Shown in pieces: positions 32,492 to 43,400 of a stretch of DNA of 64,000 nt. The stretch comes from Nothophaeocryptopus gaeumannii (Eukaryota; Ascomycota; Dothideomycetes; Mycosphaerellales; Mycosphaerellaceae): contig JASISA010000002.1 in assembly GCA_031771865.1 (NCBI GenBank), forward strand, positions 682,001 to 746,000, read 5' to 3'. The notes under the pieces were generated by a model. That model made no database searches. It saw nothing but the letters and a program-made list of their open reading frames with translations, and had not been told where the DNA came from. Within the stretch, counting starts at the first letter, position 1. Every line of letters starts with the position of its first letter. Made by a program: the position numbers and the translations under genes.

Positions 32492-33983
32492 AGAGAAAAA
32501 AGACCATGGTGTGAGTGTATGTGTCGTCTGTGCCTCTAAGGTCGGTTCTCGTTCTGATCTGTTCTCGTTCTGATCCGTTGATAGAGAGTAGTTCACGGCG
32601 ATGTGTCCAGTCTACAAGAGCTAAATTGTTCAATTGGGAAATGCGAATTCAATCATAGGAGATCCATGCTCGGCTCCAACACTTCCGCCCTCGAAAAGCA
32701 TCGACAAAAGATGCATATCTAGACAGCAGAGCACAGAACAGAGCACAGACTTGGACGATTAATGCTGGACGGGAGTCATCGATAAGTAGTCCGCGGAATG
32801 ATTGATATGTCAAAGTCTCCTGGTTCCCGAAGATTATATAACAATTCAGGAAGAGGCTACTGAGGATCAGAGAGGCGAACTCAAGAGGCATGAACAGCTG
32901 AGATGCTGAGGTTATCAATCTCCGTGGCGACGGAGCAGTATATCACAGCAAGTATCGATTTTTATGATGGTTGACTTGTCTACGCCCCAGTACGGGCCTG
33001 TTTGGCTTTTAGGGCAGACTTCTGATCCATTCTTCACGCGCTATTAACCCCATGCAAGGCACGGCTGCCCACTAACTCCAAGGTGTTGGACTCAGCTCTT
33101 GTGCGGCACACTCTTCGAATTCCCATAACACATACTTTCGTCAATTCGTACCCATGTATTGCACGCCGACGATGCCAGAGGGGCCGCGGCGCAATCCTCC
33201 ACGAGATTACTCCATCAGCAGCTGGTCTTGACCAACAGATCGCAGCTTACTGGCGCTGGTACCGAGCTTGATGGCAAAGTACTGCTGGGCATGAGCAACC
33301 ATTTCTGCGGCGATGAAGAAGAATCGATTGAAGATTGCGAAAAACCGCAACTCCGATCGAGACCACACGTCGGAGACTTGCTAAGCGTGGAAGGTCTGGT
33401 CCCCGGAGCCCATCAAGTAGATCGTGGAGTCATGGCTCGTATGGACCGCGAAGACGGTGCCGCAAGGCGTGCGAGTTCCGATTCCTGCTTTGAGCGAGGG
33501 ACCTTGGAGCAGGGCCTGTCGGTTGGTCTGCTCGTCCTCAGGAATGCAAAATGGTTCGTCCACGGGTTGAAATTGCCGGATGATCGAGCCGTGGGGCGAC
33601 TGGATTTTCTCAGGGATCTACACACCACCATCAGTGTCGTCGGCAGAGTCCAGTGCTCCATCGTCTCACCGATCTCAATCTTTCCCTCAATTGCATCTGG
33701 AAGCCAGTCATGTCTCCGTGTTCGATGTCTCCGTGTTCGATGTCTCATCGTTCACGGAGTGGGCTGAGCACCAGACGGCTGGGTTGCGAGGTGCTGGTGT
33801 GAGAAAGTACCAGTTTTAGAAGGTACATTCGTACAATACAATCGATGCCTGCTACCGGCCTGTTCGATATCTACTGTGATTTATACCGGCCGATGGTCAG
33901 TCATTGGGCGATCCTACTGCCCCCCATCCATGAGTGTCCTGAAGCCATCAATCCTGACCACAGAAACCCCGAGGTATGCATCC
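32492..33983. other. Intergenic region with doubtful short frames
   Basis: About 1.5 kb. Two overlapping plus-strand frames start at real ATGs: 33291-33767 (158 residues) and 33580-33819 (79 residues, MIEPWGDWIFSGIYTPPSVS). Neither has a domain. They might be exons of one small gene but I cannot join them convincingly. A 15-bp tandem repeat sits at 33710-33739. Confidence 0.4.
33710..33739. repeat. 15-bp tandem repeat (two perfect copies plus a partial)
   Basis: ATGTCTCCGTGTTCG is repeated twice in direct tandem, followed by a partial third copy. In one plus-strand frame it reads HVSVFDVSVFDVSS. Confidence 0.75.
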
Positions 33984-36227
33984 TCACATGTCCAGCAACT
34001 CCTCCGCAAAGTCATCCAAATAGATGATCCTGAAACGACCATCCCAAGCCTGCGTCCACATGCTCTTCGAGTAGCTCTTGCTGATGTTCTTGCTCCAACT
34101 GACAAGCTCAACAGCCCAACCCTTCTTGAGCGCGCGCTCGACCATCGCCATGAATCCTTCCGAGTACTCCGCCTGAGCGGCATCCCCTGTCGCCAATACT
34201 ATCGTCGACGGTGGCTCATAATCGATAATCGATTGCGCCATCTTCAAGTGTAAGATCTCATCCACACCCTGCTCGACATTCTTAGGCTTGTCGTATTTCG
34301 GCGTGTACGTTTCCGTGCCACTGCCGCTTCCAAAACCACCAAGAACCGAGAACACAGGTGGCGAAGAGGATGTCTGCTGCACATCTTTGGCAGGGGGCGC
34401 TTTCGCGCGGCTGCCAAAACGACGTGCATCCATCTCCTTGAAGTAGATCTGGCGTTCAGTGAGTTCACGAGCCTTATATACCTTTTCCAAGATATTCATC
34501 TCGTAACCAACGGCCTGTGCCTTATCAAAAGCAGGGAGCCAAGGGTAAGAACCAGCCAGAACGCGCTTGGCGACTGGTCGGCCGCGTTCCATCAGAAGGG
34601 CCAAGCCATCAAAAGAAAGAGCGGCTGGTGGTAGATGGTGCAGGGGGTGTATGCCTCGCGACTGCTTCAATTGGTCCATGAAACCGATGAAGATGTTGCT
34701 GGCGTCGACAAAAACGTGAATTCCGTTGGAATCGTTGCTGTGATTAAGTGTCCGCGCAGGTGAGAGGATGTGCGCGCGGTTGGCTGGGAATGTGTTGAGA
34801 AGTTTCATAAGCAGAGCGTAATGCCGATCCTCGCCTTTGCGAATGATCATGGGCTCAATAGTCTGAGGAGGGAGAGTTTTCTTCTTTGGAGTTTGCATCG
34901 GTACGAACTGGGCAGCGGTTGCCGCGAAAGGCGACGGAGTACCCGGGACCATCCTCTGTGATGCCGAGTGGTAGTTTTGAATTTGCTGCTTGCCGTTGAG
35001 CATAGGCTGGACCGAAGACGGGATGAGGTTCAAGCTGTTGTACCGCTGTGGGGTCGAGAAATTCTGTTTCTTCTGGGCCGGCTGCGTCTGCGCTGCTAGC
35101 TGCTTCTTTGGCTGAGTAGGCGTCGCAGGAGCATTTGCAGACTTGGTGTGAGGCGCAGAGTTGTTTGGTGTGACCGTCAAAGGGTCGATGCCGTTCTTGA
35201 TGGTAGCACAAGCGGCGGCCACAGCATTTACGGCTTGATTGGTCTTGTCCTCATCTTCAGATGTTGGTGTATCTCGTGCCATATCCTCGGGGATGGCATC
35301 TGTGATGCTCTTTCCTTTCTTCTTCTGTGGGCTGTGCGAAGAGACAGCCTTAGAGCCAGAAGCATCGTGAACGGTACACTCGGTAGAAGCGTACTTCCGT
35401 GGTCCACCGATCGGGCCTTGAGTGGGAGTCGTCTTCTTAAACGTTTCCTTGAACTTGTGCTCCACCGGTGGCGCAGGCTTATCAGCATTCTGCTTCCTCT
35501 TCTGTGCCGCAGCTGCTATGCCAGACACGTATTTCTGAGGCAAGGTGCGCGTGACACTTTGCCAAGCAGAGATCGAGCCCAGATTTGCTGCGCTGCTCTT
35601 AATATGCGCTGAAGCCTTCCGTGCTGGAGTGTTCTTGACGGATGTACGGTCTGCCTCCGTTTCTGACACGCCTCCAGGCCGTTCACCAAGTGACATCTTC
35701 TTTAACGCCTCCTGTGCTTTGCGTTCCTTTCTTCTCATCTTTTTTCGCTGAGTCTTCGTCAACGCCTTGTCCTGAGTCTTTGCTGACGAGCCCAGCGCCG
35801 AGAGCGTTTCGCCATCTGTCGTGTCGGATATCGAGTGCTGCTGCTCGCGGAAAGGCCGACCTTGACTGACAATGTACGTGGCGCCATCGGACGCGTACTC
35901 GTCCTTGGTGATGAAGGCGCTAGAAGCGGGCTCGTTGCCAGTGCGCGGCACATCGTCGCTTTTCGAGAGGTGTGCGGTGCCTAAGAAGTCAAAGACTTTG
36001 GAGAAGTCACCTAGATCACCTAGCGCCGCATTAGTGGCATGGTCCTTAGCATCGACACCAGCATTCCGCTGGTGCGACTCCAGCTTCGTTCCAGGACCAT
36101 TGGCGAGGGCGGCGGCAGTGGCAAAGGCAGCAGCGTCCGGCTTTGGCTCACTGGTGGCAACAGTGGAGGCCAGGAAGTCCAGGCAATGCGACAGGTCCCA
36201 TGGCTTGGTTTGAGTGGTCGTCCCCAT
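33984..36227 (-). CDS. NYN-domain (PIN-like) putative RNase
   Basis: Single exon, 747 residues from the first true ATG (MGTTTQTKPWDL). Residues about 500-747 form an NYN domain of the PIN-like nuclease superfamily: IHVFVDASNIFIGFMDQL carries the first acidic metal ligand after a beta-strand, PPSTIVLATGDAAQAEYSEG is the second acidic block, and the closing strand-helix GWAVELVSWSKNISKSYSKS follows. The N-terminal 480 residues are low-complexity (Lys/Ala/Pro/Gln-rich), with a basic patch KTQRKKMRRKERKAQEALKK that may bind RNA or act as a nuclear signal. Family members include Marf1- and LabA-type proteins with suspected ribonuclease function. Activity here is inferred from fold only. Confidence 0.8.
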   Translation of the reverse strand: MGTTTQTKPWDLSHCLDFLASTVATSEPKPDAAAFATAAALANGPGTKLESHQRNAGVDAKDHATNAALGDLGDFSKVFDFLGTAHLSKSDDVPRTGNEPASSAFITKDEYASDGATYIVSQGRPFREQQHSISDTTDGETLSALGSSAKTQDKALTKTQRKKMRRKERKAQEALKKMSLGERPGGVSETEADRTSVKNTPARKASAHIKSSAANLGSISAWQSVTRTLPQKYVSGIAAAAQKRKQNADKPAPPVEHKFKETFKKTTPTQGPIGGPRKYASTECTVHDASGSKAVSSHSPQKKKGKSITDAIPEDMARDTPTSEDEDKTNQAVNAVAAACATIKNGIDPLTVTPNNSAPHTKSANAPATPTQPKKQLAAQTQPAQKKQNFSTPQRYNSLNLIPSSVQPMLNGKQQIQNYHSASQRMVPGTPSPFAATAAQFVPMQTPKKKTLPPQTIEPMIIRKGEDRHYALLMKLLNTFPANRAHILSPARTLNHSNDSNGIHVFVDASNIFIGFMDQLKQSRGIHPLHHLPPAALSFDGLALLMERGRPVAKRVLAGSYPWLPAFDKAQAVGYEMNILEKVYKARELTERQIYFKEMDARRFGSRAKAPPAKDVQQTSSSPPVFSVLGGFGSGSGTETYTPKYDKPKNVEQGVDEILHLKMAQSIIDYEPPSTIVLATGDAAQAEYSEGFMAMVERALKKGWAVELVSWSKNISKSYSKSMWTQAWDGRFRIIYLDDFAEELLDM

Positions 36228-36745
36228 GTACTGAGTCCGGAAACGTGCTGGACCGCAGCACGCAGGCGATAAGTGAGCTGGTGTTTGTTCTTCCAATCCA
36301 AGTGATGGCGGCGCTGTGGATAGCGGGGTGTTGTTGTGGTCAAAGATGGTCCGAAAGCGTGGTGTCGGTGAACAATGGGAAGCAGATGAGCTTCAAACGT
36401 ATTCGCATGACTTAACAAATGGTCTTAACGATTGGGCGGCAATTCGTAGAAGAGTGGTCGTGGGATGGTCGAGGTCGTTCAATGCAGTCATCGAGGTGAG
36501 ACATCAGGGTCTAAGCTCCGCCTTGGTGGCAATTGCCGGGCTCCACCATTCACCGACATTGGAGGAGCCACACAGACCTCTCCTCAATTGGGAAGTTACC
36601 ACTTTCACAAGACAATCCGGAAGATGCTTCGATAGCACAAGCTTATTGTTCGTTAGATAGCTCGTATGGAGACCCCGTCGGCTCCTCTCACATTCTCGTC
36701 CTTTCATTAACATCTCCTGCCTTCCGAGGCACGGCAGTACAGATC
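36228..36745. other. Divergent promoter region (NYN protein / mitochondrial carrier)
   Basis: About 520 bp between divergent genes. The carrier frame is open upstream of its chosen ATG but only from a non-ATG codon. No other feature. Confidence 0.5.
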
Positions 36746-37783
36746 ATGTCTGCTGATTTCTGGGCCGGATATGTCTCTGGAGCAATAGGTAGACTTCACG
36801 TCCTTGCATATGCTTCGCCATGTACCAATGCTAACATTCCACAAGGCATTCTCGTTGGCAACCCTCTCGACATAATCAAGACCAAACTCCAAGCTGGCCC
36901 AGCCAAATCAGCTCCATCTCCCACTGCAGGTGTCTCGTCCAACTTAAGCCCAAACCCTACACCTCAGACTGGGCCTTCCCCCAACCGCTATACCTCCTTC
37001 GCCCGCGGTTCCGCCGCCCCAATTCTAGGCTACGGCGCCCTCAACGCCCTTCTCTTCGTAACCTACAACCGCTCACTCTCCCTCCTCCAGACAGGCTCCC
37101 TCACCACACTTCCCGGTGACCTCCAAGACCCTTCTACCTCTCTCAACCTGTTCACGGCTGGAGCTCTCGGCGGTCTAGCTACCTTCTTCGTCTCAACACC
37201 CACGGAGCTGGTCAAGTGTCGAGCGCAGGTTGCTTCCCCTCCACTTTCTTCTTGGACCGTCACGCGGGAGATTTGGAAAGCTGCTGGTGTGAGGGGGTTG
37301 TATATGGGAGGTAGCGTTACTGCGGTGAGAGATACTGTGGGATATGGCTTCTACTTTTGGAGTTATGAATTGAGTAAACGGAGCTTAGCGAACCCTGATG
37401 ACTCGCAAACCCAGGAAGCCTTGAAAGTTTTACTTTGTGGAGGTCTGGCGGGCGTAGTGACTTGGGCGTCGATTTTCCCGTTGGATGTGGTGAAGACGAG
37501 GGTGCAGACTTGGGATCTGATGGGTGCGAGAGCGAAGGTGGGAGGTACGGTAACGGTTGCTGGTGCAGCGACTGAGCCTTTGCTTCCATCATCTCCTGCT
37601 GTGACGAATGATGTAGAGCTGAAGCGGCCGAGCACATTTGCTATTGCTCGAGAAGCGTATCGATCGGAAGGCGCTGGCGTCTTCTTTCGCGGTCTGGGGA
37701 TCTGTAGCACGAGAGCGTTCATCGTCAATGCTGTCCAATGGGCGGTCTACGAATGGATGATGAGGGTATTAGCAAGCTCATGA
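36746..37783 (+). CDS. Mitochondrial carrier family (SLC25) protein
   Basis: Exons 36746..36788 and 36846..37783 give 326 residues. The 57-bp intron (GTAGAC donor, CACAAG acceptor) is a multiple of three with no stop, so the unspliced frame also reads through; splicing is preferred because it rebuilds GAIGILVGNPLDIIKTKLQ, the canonical first helix. Three repeats are seen, each with the Px(D/E)xx(K/R) signature: NPLDIIKTK, TPTELVKCR and FPLDVVKTR. Repeat 2 has RGLYMGGSVTAVRD and repeat 3 GVFFRGLGICSTRAF. The pattern suggests the carnitine/ornithine/SAM-like branch of inner-membrane transporters, but the substrate-contact residues were not enough for me to choose one. Confidence 0.9.
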   Translation: MSADFWAGYVSGAIGRLHVLAYASPCTNANIPQGILVGNPLDIIKTKLQAGPAKSAPSPTAGVSSNLSPNPTPQTGPSPNRYTSFARGSAAPILGYGALNALLFVTYNRSLSLLQTGSLTTLPGDLQDPSTSLNLFTAGALGGLATFFVSTPTELVKCRAQVASPPLSSWTVTREIWKAAGVRGLYMGGSVTAVRDTVGYGFYFWSYELSKRSLANPDDSQTQEALKVLLCGGLAGVVTWASIFPLDVVKTRVQTWDLMGARAKVGGTVTVAGAATEPLLPSSPAVTNDVELKRPSTFAIAREAYRSEGAGVFFRGLGICSTRAFIVNAVQWAVYEWMMRVLASS

Positions 37784-38344
37784 CGACGAGACGATCAAAG
37801 CAGACTCAACATCTGCCCAAGACCATAGACAAGACACAACACAATAGAGACAGCCCAGAAGTCTCTCATCAATCAGCCATGAAGAAAGTGCTACCTAGTC
37901 TGCTGCTACCTATCAAAGGCACGCAATCCAAGCCTGCCCAATCCGCAAGTCTAGCCAGTCAAACGAGATAAGCATTTCTTCAGTTGAATCTCCAATCCAT
38001 TTCAAGACCCGTGAAAAGATCCATCTGCAGTCGATGTGCTGTTGCTCGCCCATTAGTTCCCGAGAGTCGCTTGCCCGAAAGAAGCAGCTATGGTACAATG
38101 AGCTTAAGCAAGAGCAGTGTGAAGCTTTTGGTCTGACGACGATATGTCCGGTCGTCCAATGCAAGAGTTCGTCGCATGAGTAGTGTACAGATCCAAGGGC
38201 CGGTTAGCCTGGTGTAGCAATCCAGCCCGAGGTTGTAGTCGCGAGTCGTAGTGTAATCGTAGAGTTGTGCAAGGAAAAGGGTCGGTGTAGTTGCTGATGT
38301 GGTCGTCGGATTGGTGAGTTGGTCGCTTGGGTTGCTGACGATTT
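37784..38344. other. Convergent intergenic region
   Basis: About 560 bp between the carrier (+) and RNA-binding protein (-) 3' ends. Nothing recognised beyond expected terminator and untranslated sequence. Confidence 0.45.
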
Positions 38345-40220
38345 TTACATCATCTGCTCCTGGAGGCTGCCAGTTGGCTCTTGACCCTCCATGGCTCCAC
38401 CGCCGCCAGGAAGCTTGGCGTAGTCGAGGCCGAGGTTGCGTTGACCGTACAGGTAGCCCTGGAACTTCTCGATCGAAGTTGCGGCGTCGCTCTGCTGGAC
38501 GAACTGGACGACGCCTGAACCGCGCGAACGCCCGTTAGGCTCGTACTGGACCTCAGCGCGCTCGACTGGACCGATGGTCTGGAAGAGCTCAATGAGGTCG
38601 TCGTTGGACGTGCTCCAAGGCAGCTGAGATATTTTAGCAATTGATTCGAAAGTGCATGGCTTGCGGATGTACTCACGTTCTTGACGTGGATCGTCACGCC
38701 GGGCTCGCCACCAGAGACCACGCCATCGGTGAAATCGTTCGGTGGGACGATTGGGGCATAGTTGCCGCCGCCGCCGCCGCCACCACCACCACCATATCCA
38801 CCACCCCCTCCGCCGTAGCCGCCACCTCCGTAGCCACCTCCACCACCACCGAATCCACCGCGGCCACCTCCAAAGCCTCCGCGCCCACCGAAGCTGCCGC
38901 CATAGCCGCCACCGAAACCTCCACGTCCGAAACCGCCACGACCTCCAAAGCCGCCGCGGCCGAAACCTGGGCCTGAGTTGGCGTAGCGGTCTTCACGGAC
39001 TTCGAGCAAGCGGCCTTGCCAGTCGTAGCCGTTGAAGTTCTGGATGGCGTTATGTGCATCCTCGGGAGTCTCGAATGCGACGATACCGGAGCCCTTTGGG
39101 TGACCGTCTGGCTGCAAGTGCACGTCTGCGCGGATAACGTTGCCTGTGGAGATGTTAGCTGCTATCATCGTGCCTTCATCACATGCTTGACTTACCAGCT
39201 TGGCGAAAGAGATCCTTGAGGTCCTGCCAACCGACCTGGAATGGCAAGTTGGAGACGAAGATCTGGCGGGCACCAGCGCCCTGGGCGCCCTGTGCGCCGC
39301 CAGCGAACCCACCGCCACCATAGCCTGCACCTCCACCTCCACCAGCATAACCGCCGCCGCGGAAGCCACCGCCTTGAGCGCCGCCACGCTGAGGGTTGGA
39401 AAAGCGCGGCTCAGTCTCACGGTCCTGGTTGATGTTAGCGGTGCATCGAAGCTGTGGTTTGGAAGCTAGCAGCTTACCTCGCGGACGTAGACAAGACGGC
39501 CCATGAGCGGGGTGTTGCTCAGCGTGTTGATAGCAGTCTGGGCCTGCTCACGCGACTCGTATTCGACGATGCTAGGAGATGGCTTCAGCACAGTCAACTA
39601 GAGTTGCCTGTCAATTGACTTACCCGCATCCCTTGCTCATTCCGTTGGGGAGGAGTAGCACGTCGGCAAACAGGACGTTGAGGCTGCCGTCTATGACATG
39701 TTAGCGCTTGAGTAACGTGATGAGGCATCTTAGTAGCTTACCTTTGCGCATGTGATCTTTGAGGTGGTGCCACTTGACGTCGTATGAGAGGTTGCCGACA
39801 TAGACGCGGCGGTCCTGCTGAGAGGACTCGTTCACCTGCTTCATCATGTCGGTTTTGGCCTGCTGGCGCTCCTCGAAGCTTCGTGGTGGTTGGCGGTCGT
39901 CGTCGTAGTGGCCGTTAGAGCGGCGTGGGGAGCGATCGCGACGGTCGCGGCGGTCGTAGTCACGGTCGCGGGAAGGAGATTGCGAGCGAGTACGGTCGCG
40001 GCGCTCTCGACGGTCGTAGTCGCGGTCGCGGTCTCGGCGTGCTGAGCGAGAGCGCGGGCGCTCCTGTGATATGAGAGTCAGTGCAAGCCAAAAATGATGT
40101 GTTAGTAGCCCTCCTGCGTACTTTCGGAACCGGGCGGTATGGAAGTGTGGGCGCCTCGCGCGCTCGCGCTTCACGAATCTCCTTGACCCAAGGGCCCACC
40201 GGGAACGAGCCCGGTTCCAT
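38345..40220 (-). CDS. Gbp2/Hrb1-like SR-type RNA-binding protein, three RRMs
   Basis: Seven exons: 40220..40122, 40063..39742, 39690..39624, 39571..39478, 39424..39196, 39143..38677 and 38623..38345, all with GT-AG sites, total 518 residues. An N-terminal Arg/Asp/Ser region (RDRDYDRRERRDRTRSQSPS) is SR-like. RRM1 begins RVYVGNLSYDVKWHHLKDHM, RRM2 RQIFVSNLPFQVGWQDLKDL, RRM3 TIHVKNLPWSTSNDDLIELF; a Gly/Phe/Arg-rich linker separates RRM1 from 2 and a long RGG/Gly linker, RGGFGGGYGG-type, separates 2 from 3. The order matches yeast Gbp2 and Hrb1, nuclear mRNP surveillance and TREX-associated shuttling proteins. The ORF-like frame ending at 38350 is a shadow of the last exon; the true stop is at 38345-38347. 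Confidence 0.9.
38760..38990. repeat. GGC/CCN low-complexity tract encoding Gly-rich linker
   Basis: Within exon 6 of the three-RRM gene, minus-strand GGN/GGY codons encode Gly-Gly-Tyr and Arg-Gly-Gly repeats. Prone to replication slippage and length polymorphism. Confidence 0.8.
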
Positions 40221-42598
40221 GGTTATTGTCGATGGTATGATGATGGAAAGCTAGTGAGGCAGCCGTGCTGTGGTGTTTTGAAGACATGCCAAGCTTTGCT
40301 GGTCCGTGCCAATTCGCAGCACAACCACCTCACTTCCCTCCATACAACGGCGAGAGAGGTCCAGACCCAGATCCAGCTAGTCTAGAACGCTGAGATGAGG
40401 TATTGAACCACGCGCAGAATGGGGTTCCTCCGAATCGCATCGAAGAAGGCTCGCAGCAGCGGCTGCTGGCTAGGGAGGCGAAGGCAGCCTAAGGTCATGA
40501 GCGCTGGTCGACATTGGAGCGAATAGCCACCAGGTGGCATTGACAATCCTCTTCTCAGACAAGCAGTCTCCGCCGTCGTTAACACATCCACGCTTGCGAC
40601 ATTTCAGACCGTCCTTTCAGACATTGCCGGACCAGACGAGAGGAGTCTCCAAAGTTCAAGGATACCAGGGCCTTTACGGGGTTTCTCCGCGGGCGAGCAA
40701 GCAGATGGGCTTGCTTATGTGATTGCTCACCAGCACAAAGGAGCGCGAAGCGGAAGGAACCCCCTGCAGTCCTGGAAGCTTCCTAGCTCACTCTTTGGAA
40801 CGACCAGCAAAAGTCGGCGGAAGAGCAGGAAGAGCCGCTTGAGCAGCCGCGGAGAAGCAGAATCCCTGAATGAGTCCAGCGGACAGCGTGGAACAGCAGC
40901 AATGCACCACGGGCGTATGGCCCAGTGCGCACAGGAGAAGACGCATAAGTGCAGCCCGTCTCTCGAGAGGAGCTCGATCCAAGACCCCAGCGAGTGACAA
41001 TGTCATGGACACTTGTTGTTGTGGCGAAGAATGCGGCAGATATTCAGCCAGCAAGCCATGGTCGACCTCTGCTACAGATCTTCACGAGCCGACCTCTGTT
41101 GACGATGACGGAGGCGGCCTGGTTGAGCAAGCCTGGAAGGATTTGGCCCTTGGGAAAACAGTCCTGACAGATGCGGTAAGAACGCGGATTTCTGCCTGCG
41201 CATCGCCATTGTAGGATGTCTCGATCTCTGGCCAGCGGCGAAACACGATTGTGAAAGCGGAACGCACCAGTGCAAAAGCTGCTTGGGTGCAGTCGACACT
41301 GAGTTGAGACACTGTGAGCCAGACACCAAATTGAGGCAGGATTGAGTCTCGTCACCAGTATCGCATCTCGGCAAAATCGGAGAGTACCGAGCTCATCGTT
41401 ACGATTCTGGCCCGCGCGACTTTGCTGCTTGCATGCCGCATTTCCTGACAACGATGACGAGCCGACCGTGTGAACGGCTCTAGACAAGCTGGGAGTCCGA
41501 CAGTCAGGTAAGAGGAGTCCCCAAGCCTGACAGCCTTTACAGCTTTATTGAGCATCCTTTGTGCCAGGGACGAAGCCTCTGTGTGGTGTTCACCCGGCTA
41601 TGGTATCGCAGGATCACCCGTGTCGCTTTGGCGAAGCTAGAAGACAGAGCAACCGCATGGTTTCATGGAAGGTAGGCATGATCCGGCTTGCGAGATGAGG
41701 ATTCTTGAGAGCACCAATCAATGGACCGGTGTTTGGAGCGCATACGGATATGAGACACCAAAAGTATCCAAGTTCTCGTCCCAAGGACGCCGGCGGCACG
41801 CTCACGAGATGCCTTGTCAAAAGCTGGGCCGAGTATCGATATATTCCGGGACAGACTTGTTGCTGGCCACCTCATCTGCCTGGTCTTGGGTGCCAGGCTG
41901 GTCTTGGTTCGGAGGATCCAAAATTGTCGGCATGCCAAGGCAAGCCGGGCGATGTCTTCGGTACAGCAGGGCGCACAACTGGTTTGACGTGCTGGTGTCC
42001 CTCGTGTAGCGATTCGAGCTACTCTGAGGACGGTATAAGAAATGGAGTCCGTGAACAAAGATCGACGGCGCACAGTCTGGCCTTGGCTTCGGGCGCGTTG
42101 AGGATGCGATCGACATCAGCTTCAGCGCTGACAGCCTGAGTGGAGAGTAATCTGCGATCCGGTGTTTGCCAGGATACTGACAAGTCGGAAAAGTGAGCGT
42201 CGCAAAATGAGAATTCCGCCGCTGACATGCCTCACAGATAGTCGTGCTTGAGGGAGTACACTCCGAGAGCAGAGTCTGGCCTCAGGACATATGTTCAATG
42301 CGTGCTCATGACATGCGAACTGGTGCAATTCGCACACGAGTCGCAGCCGCTGGCCGCCGATTTTGCATCAAAAGACGCAGATGGCTCACATCACGGGGAT
42401 GTCTTCTTGGACAATTATAAAAGGAGCTGGCAGGACTCCTGGATATATTGATGGCAGCTTGCTGTTATCGAATCATACATGATCCGCCGCTCCCTCGGTC
42501 GCGAATGCTGTATGATACCGTGTCCTGCCGTCCAGCGCTGTCTCATATCCGATCTCCAGTCATGTCCGCTCAAGCATACGCAAATATCCGTCTGCGCC
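40221..42598. other. Gene-empty block, left part
   Basis: No recognisable protein gene on either strand. Open frames reach only about 145 residues, overlap on opposite strands and contain no domains. Base composition is near that of genes, not AT-rich, so this is not a typical RIP tract. A plus-strand TATAAAAG lies at 42416-42423, about 30 bp before a 72-residue frame from ATG 42451. Confidence 0.5.
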
Positions 42599-43400
42599 TC
42601 ATGTGGTGTTACTTCTTTCTTGTTGACCGTCCAGCTGCATATTGTCGCCGCTTCTCCGCATTTTGATCTTCTTGTCTTCCTGTATCTTCGTCCATCGAGT
42701 CCATCGCGGTCCAGATCCAGGCCGCTGACAAGGGAGCTCATCGTCTCCGACGCGATACGCAGGAGGACTATGAGTGGTATCAAGAAGATACAAAGTCAGT
42801 ACTTACCGAATCACGATAATCACGGTCGCCTGAGAGGTGAGTGTCAGCGTCAAGGTGGCCCAAGTGAGAGTCGACGTGTCGTGGATGCAGCACCGAAGTC
42901 AAACGAAGAGTCAGACTCAGCGAGGCCCAGGGTGTGGAGCAAGGCAGAAGTGAGGTGAGTGAGAGAAGAGAGAGAAGATCAGACTTACCCATTGTTGAAG
43001 AAGTTGTCGAGGAGTGAGGACTTCCTGTGTCTCAAGCCTGCTGGGTGAACTAGCGCAATGCAAAGACCTGGTCTGAAATCAGCTTGGTCGTGGCCAGTGA
43101 GCGCGCAGGGCGACGAGGCGACGTGGGAGACGCCACTCTGCCAGGGTGTGATAGCCGGGAAGCAGACCAGCAGCTTGCTGACAGCATGCTGGAGACTGTT
43201 GCTCTCTGTGTTGCTGCCGCTGGCGCCGCCGGAGCTGCTGCATATTGCGCTGCCCAGCTCCGCCCATGCTTCCGTGGACGGCATCGGTAGGACGGGCCTT
43301 GCGCTCTACGCATCGGGAGAAACATACCTGAGCAGCACGTGGTGCCTGTGAGATCACAGGAGGCCGTCGAGGTGATTGGACTGATGCGTATTGGCCGCGC
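42599..43400 (-). other. Candidate spliced transcript in gene-empty block
   Basis: The minus strand shows a run of consensus splice sites: CAG|GTATGT at 43327, TTTCAG|A to 43072, ATGG|GTAAGT at 42988, CTCTCAG|G to 42829, TTCG|GTAAGT at 42806, CTCATAG|T to 42767. Implied introns are 255, 159 and 39 bp. An ATG in strong context (CAACAATGG) ends the second exon. Read from that ATG the product is only MGDRDYRDSSSCVSRRRR. From a frame that is open earlier, exon 3 gives a longer hydrophilic tail starting PPAYRVGDDELP to a stop at 42599. A small protein gene, a spliced non-coding RNA, or a decayed gene are all possible. Confidence 0.35.
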
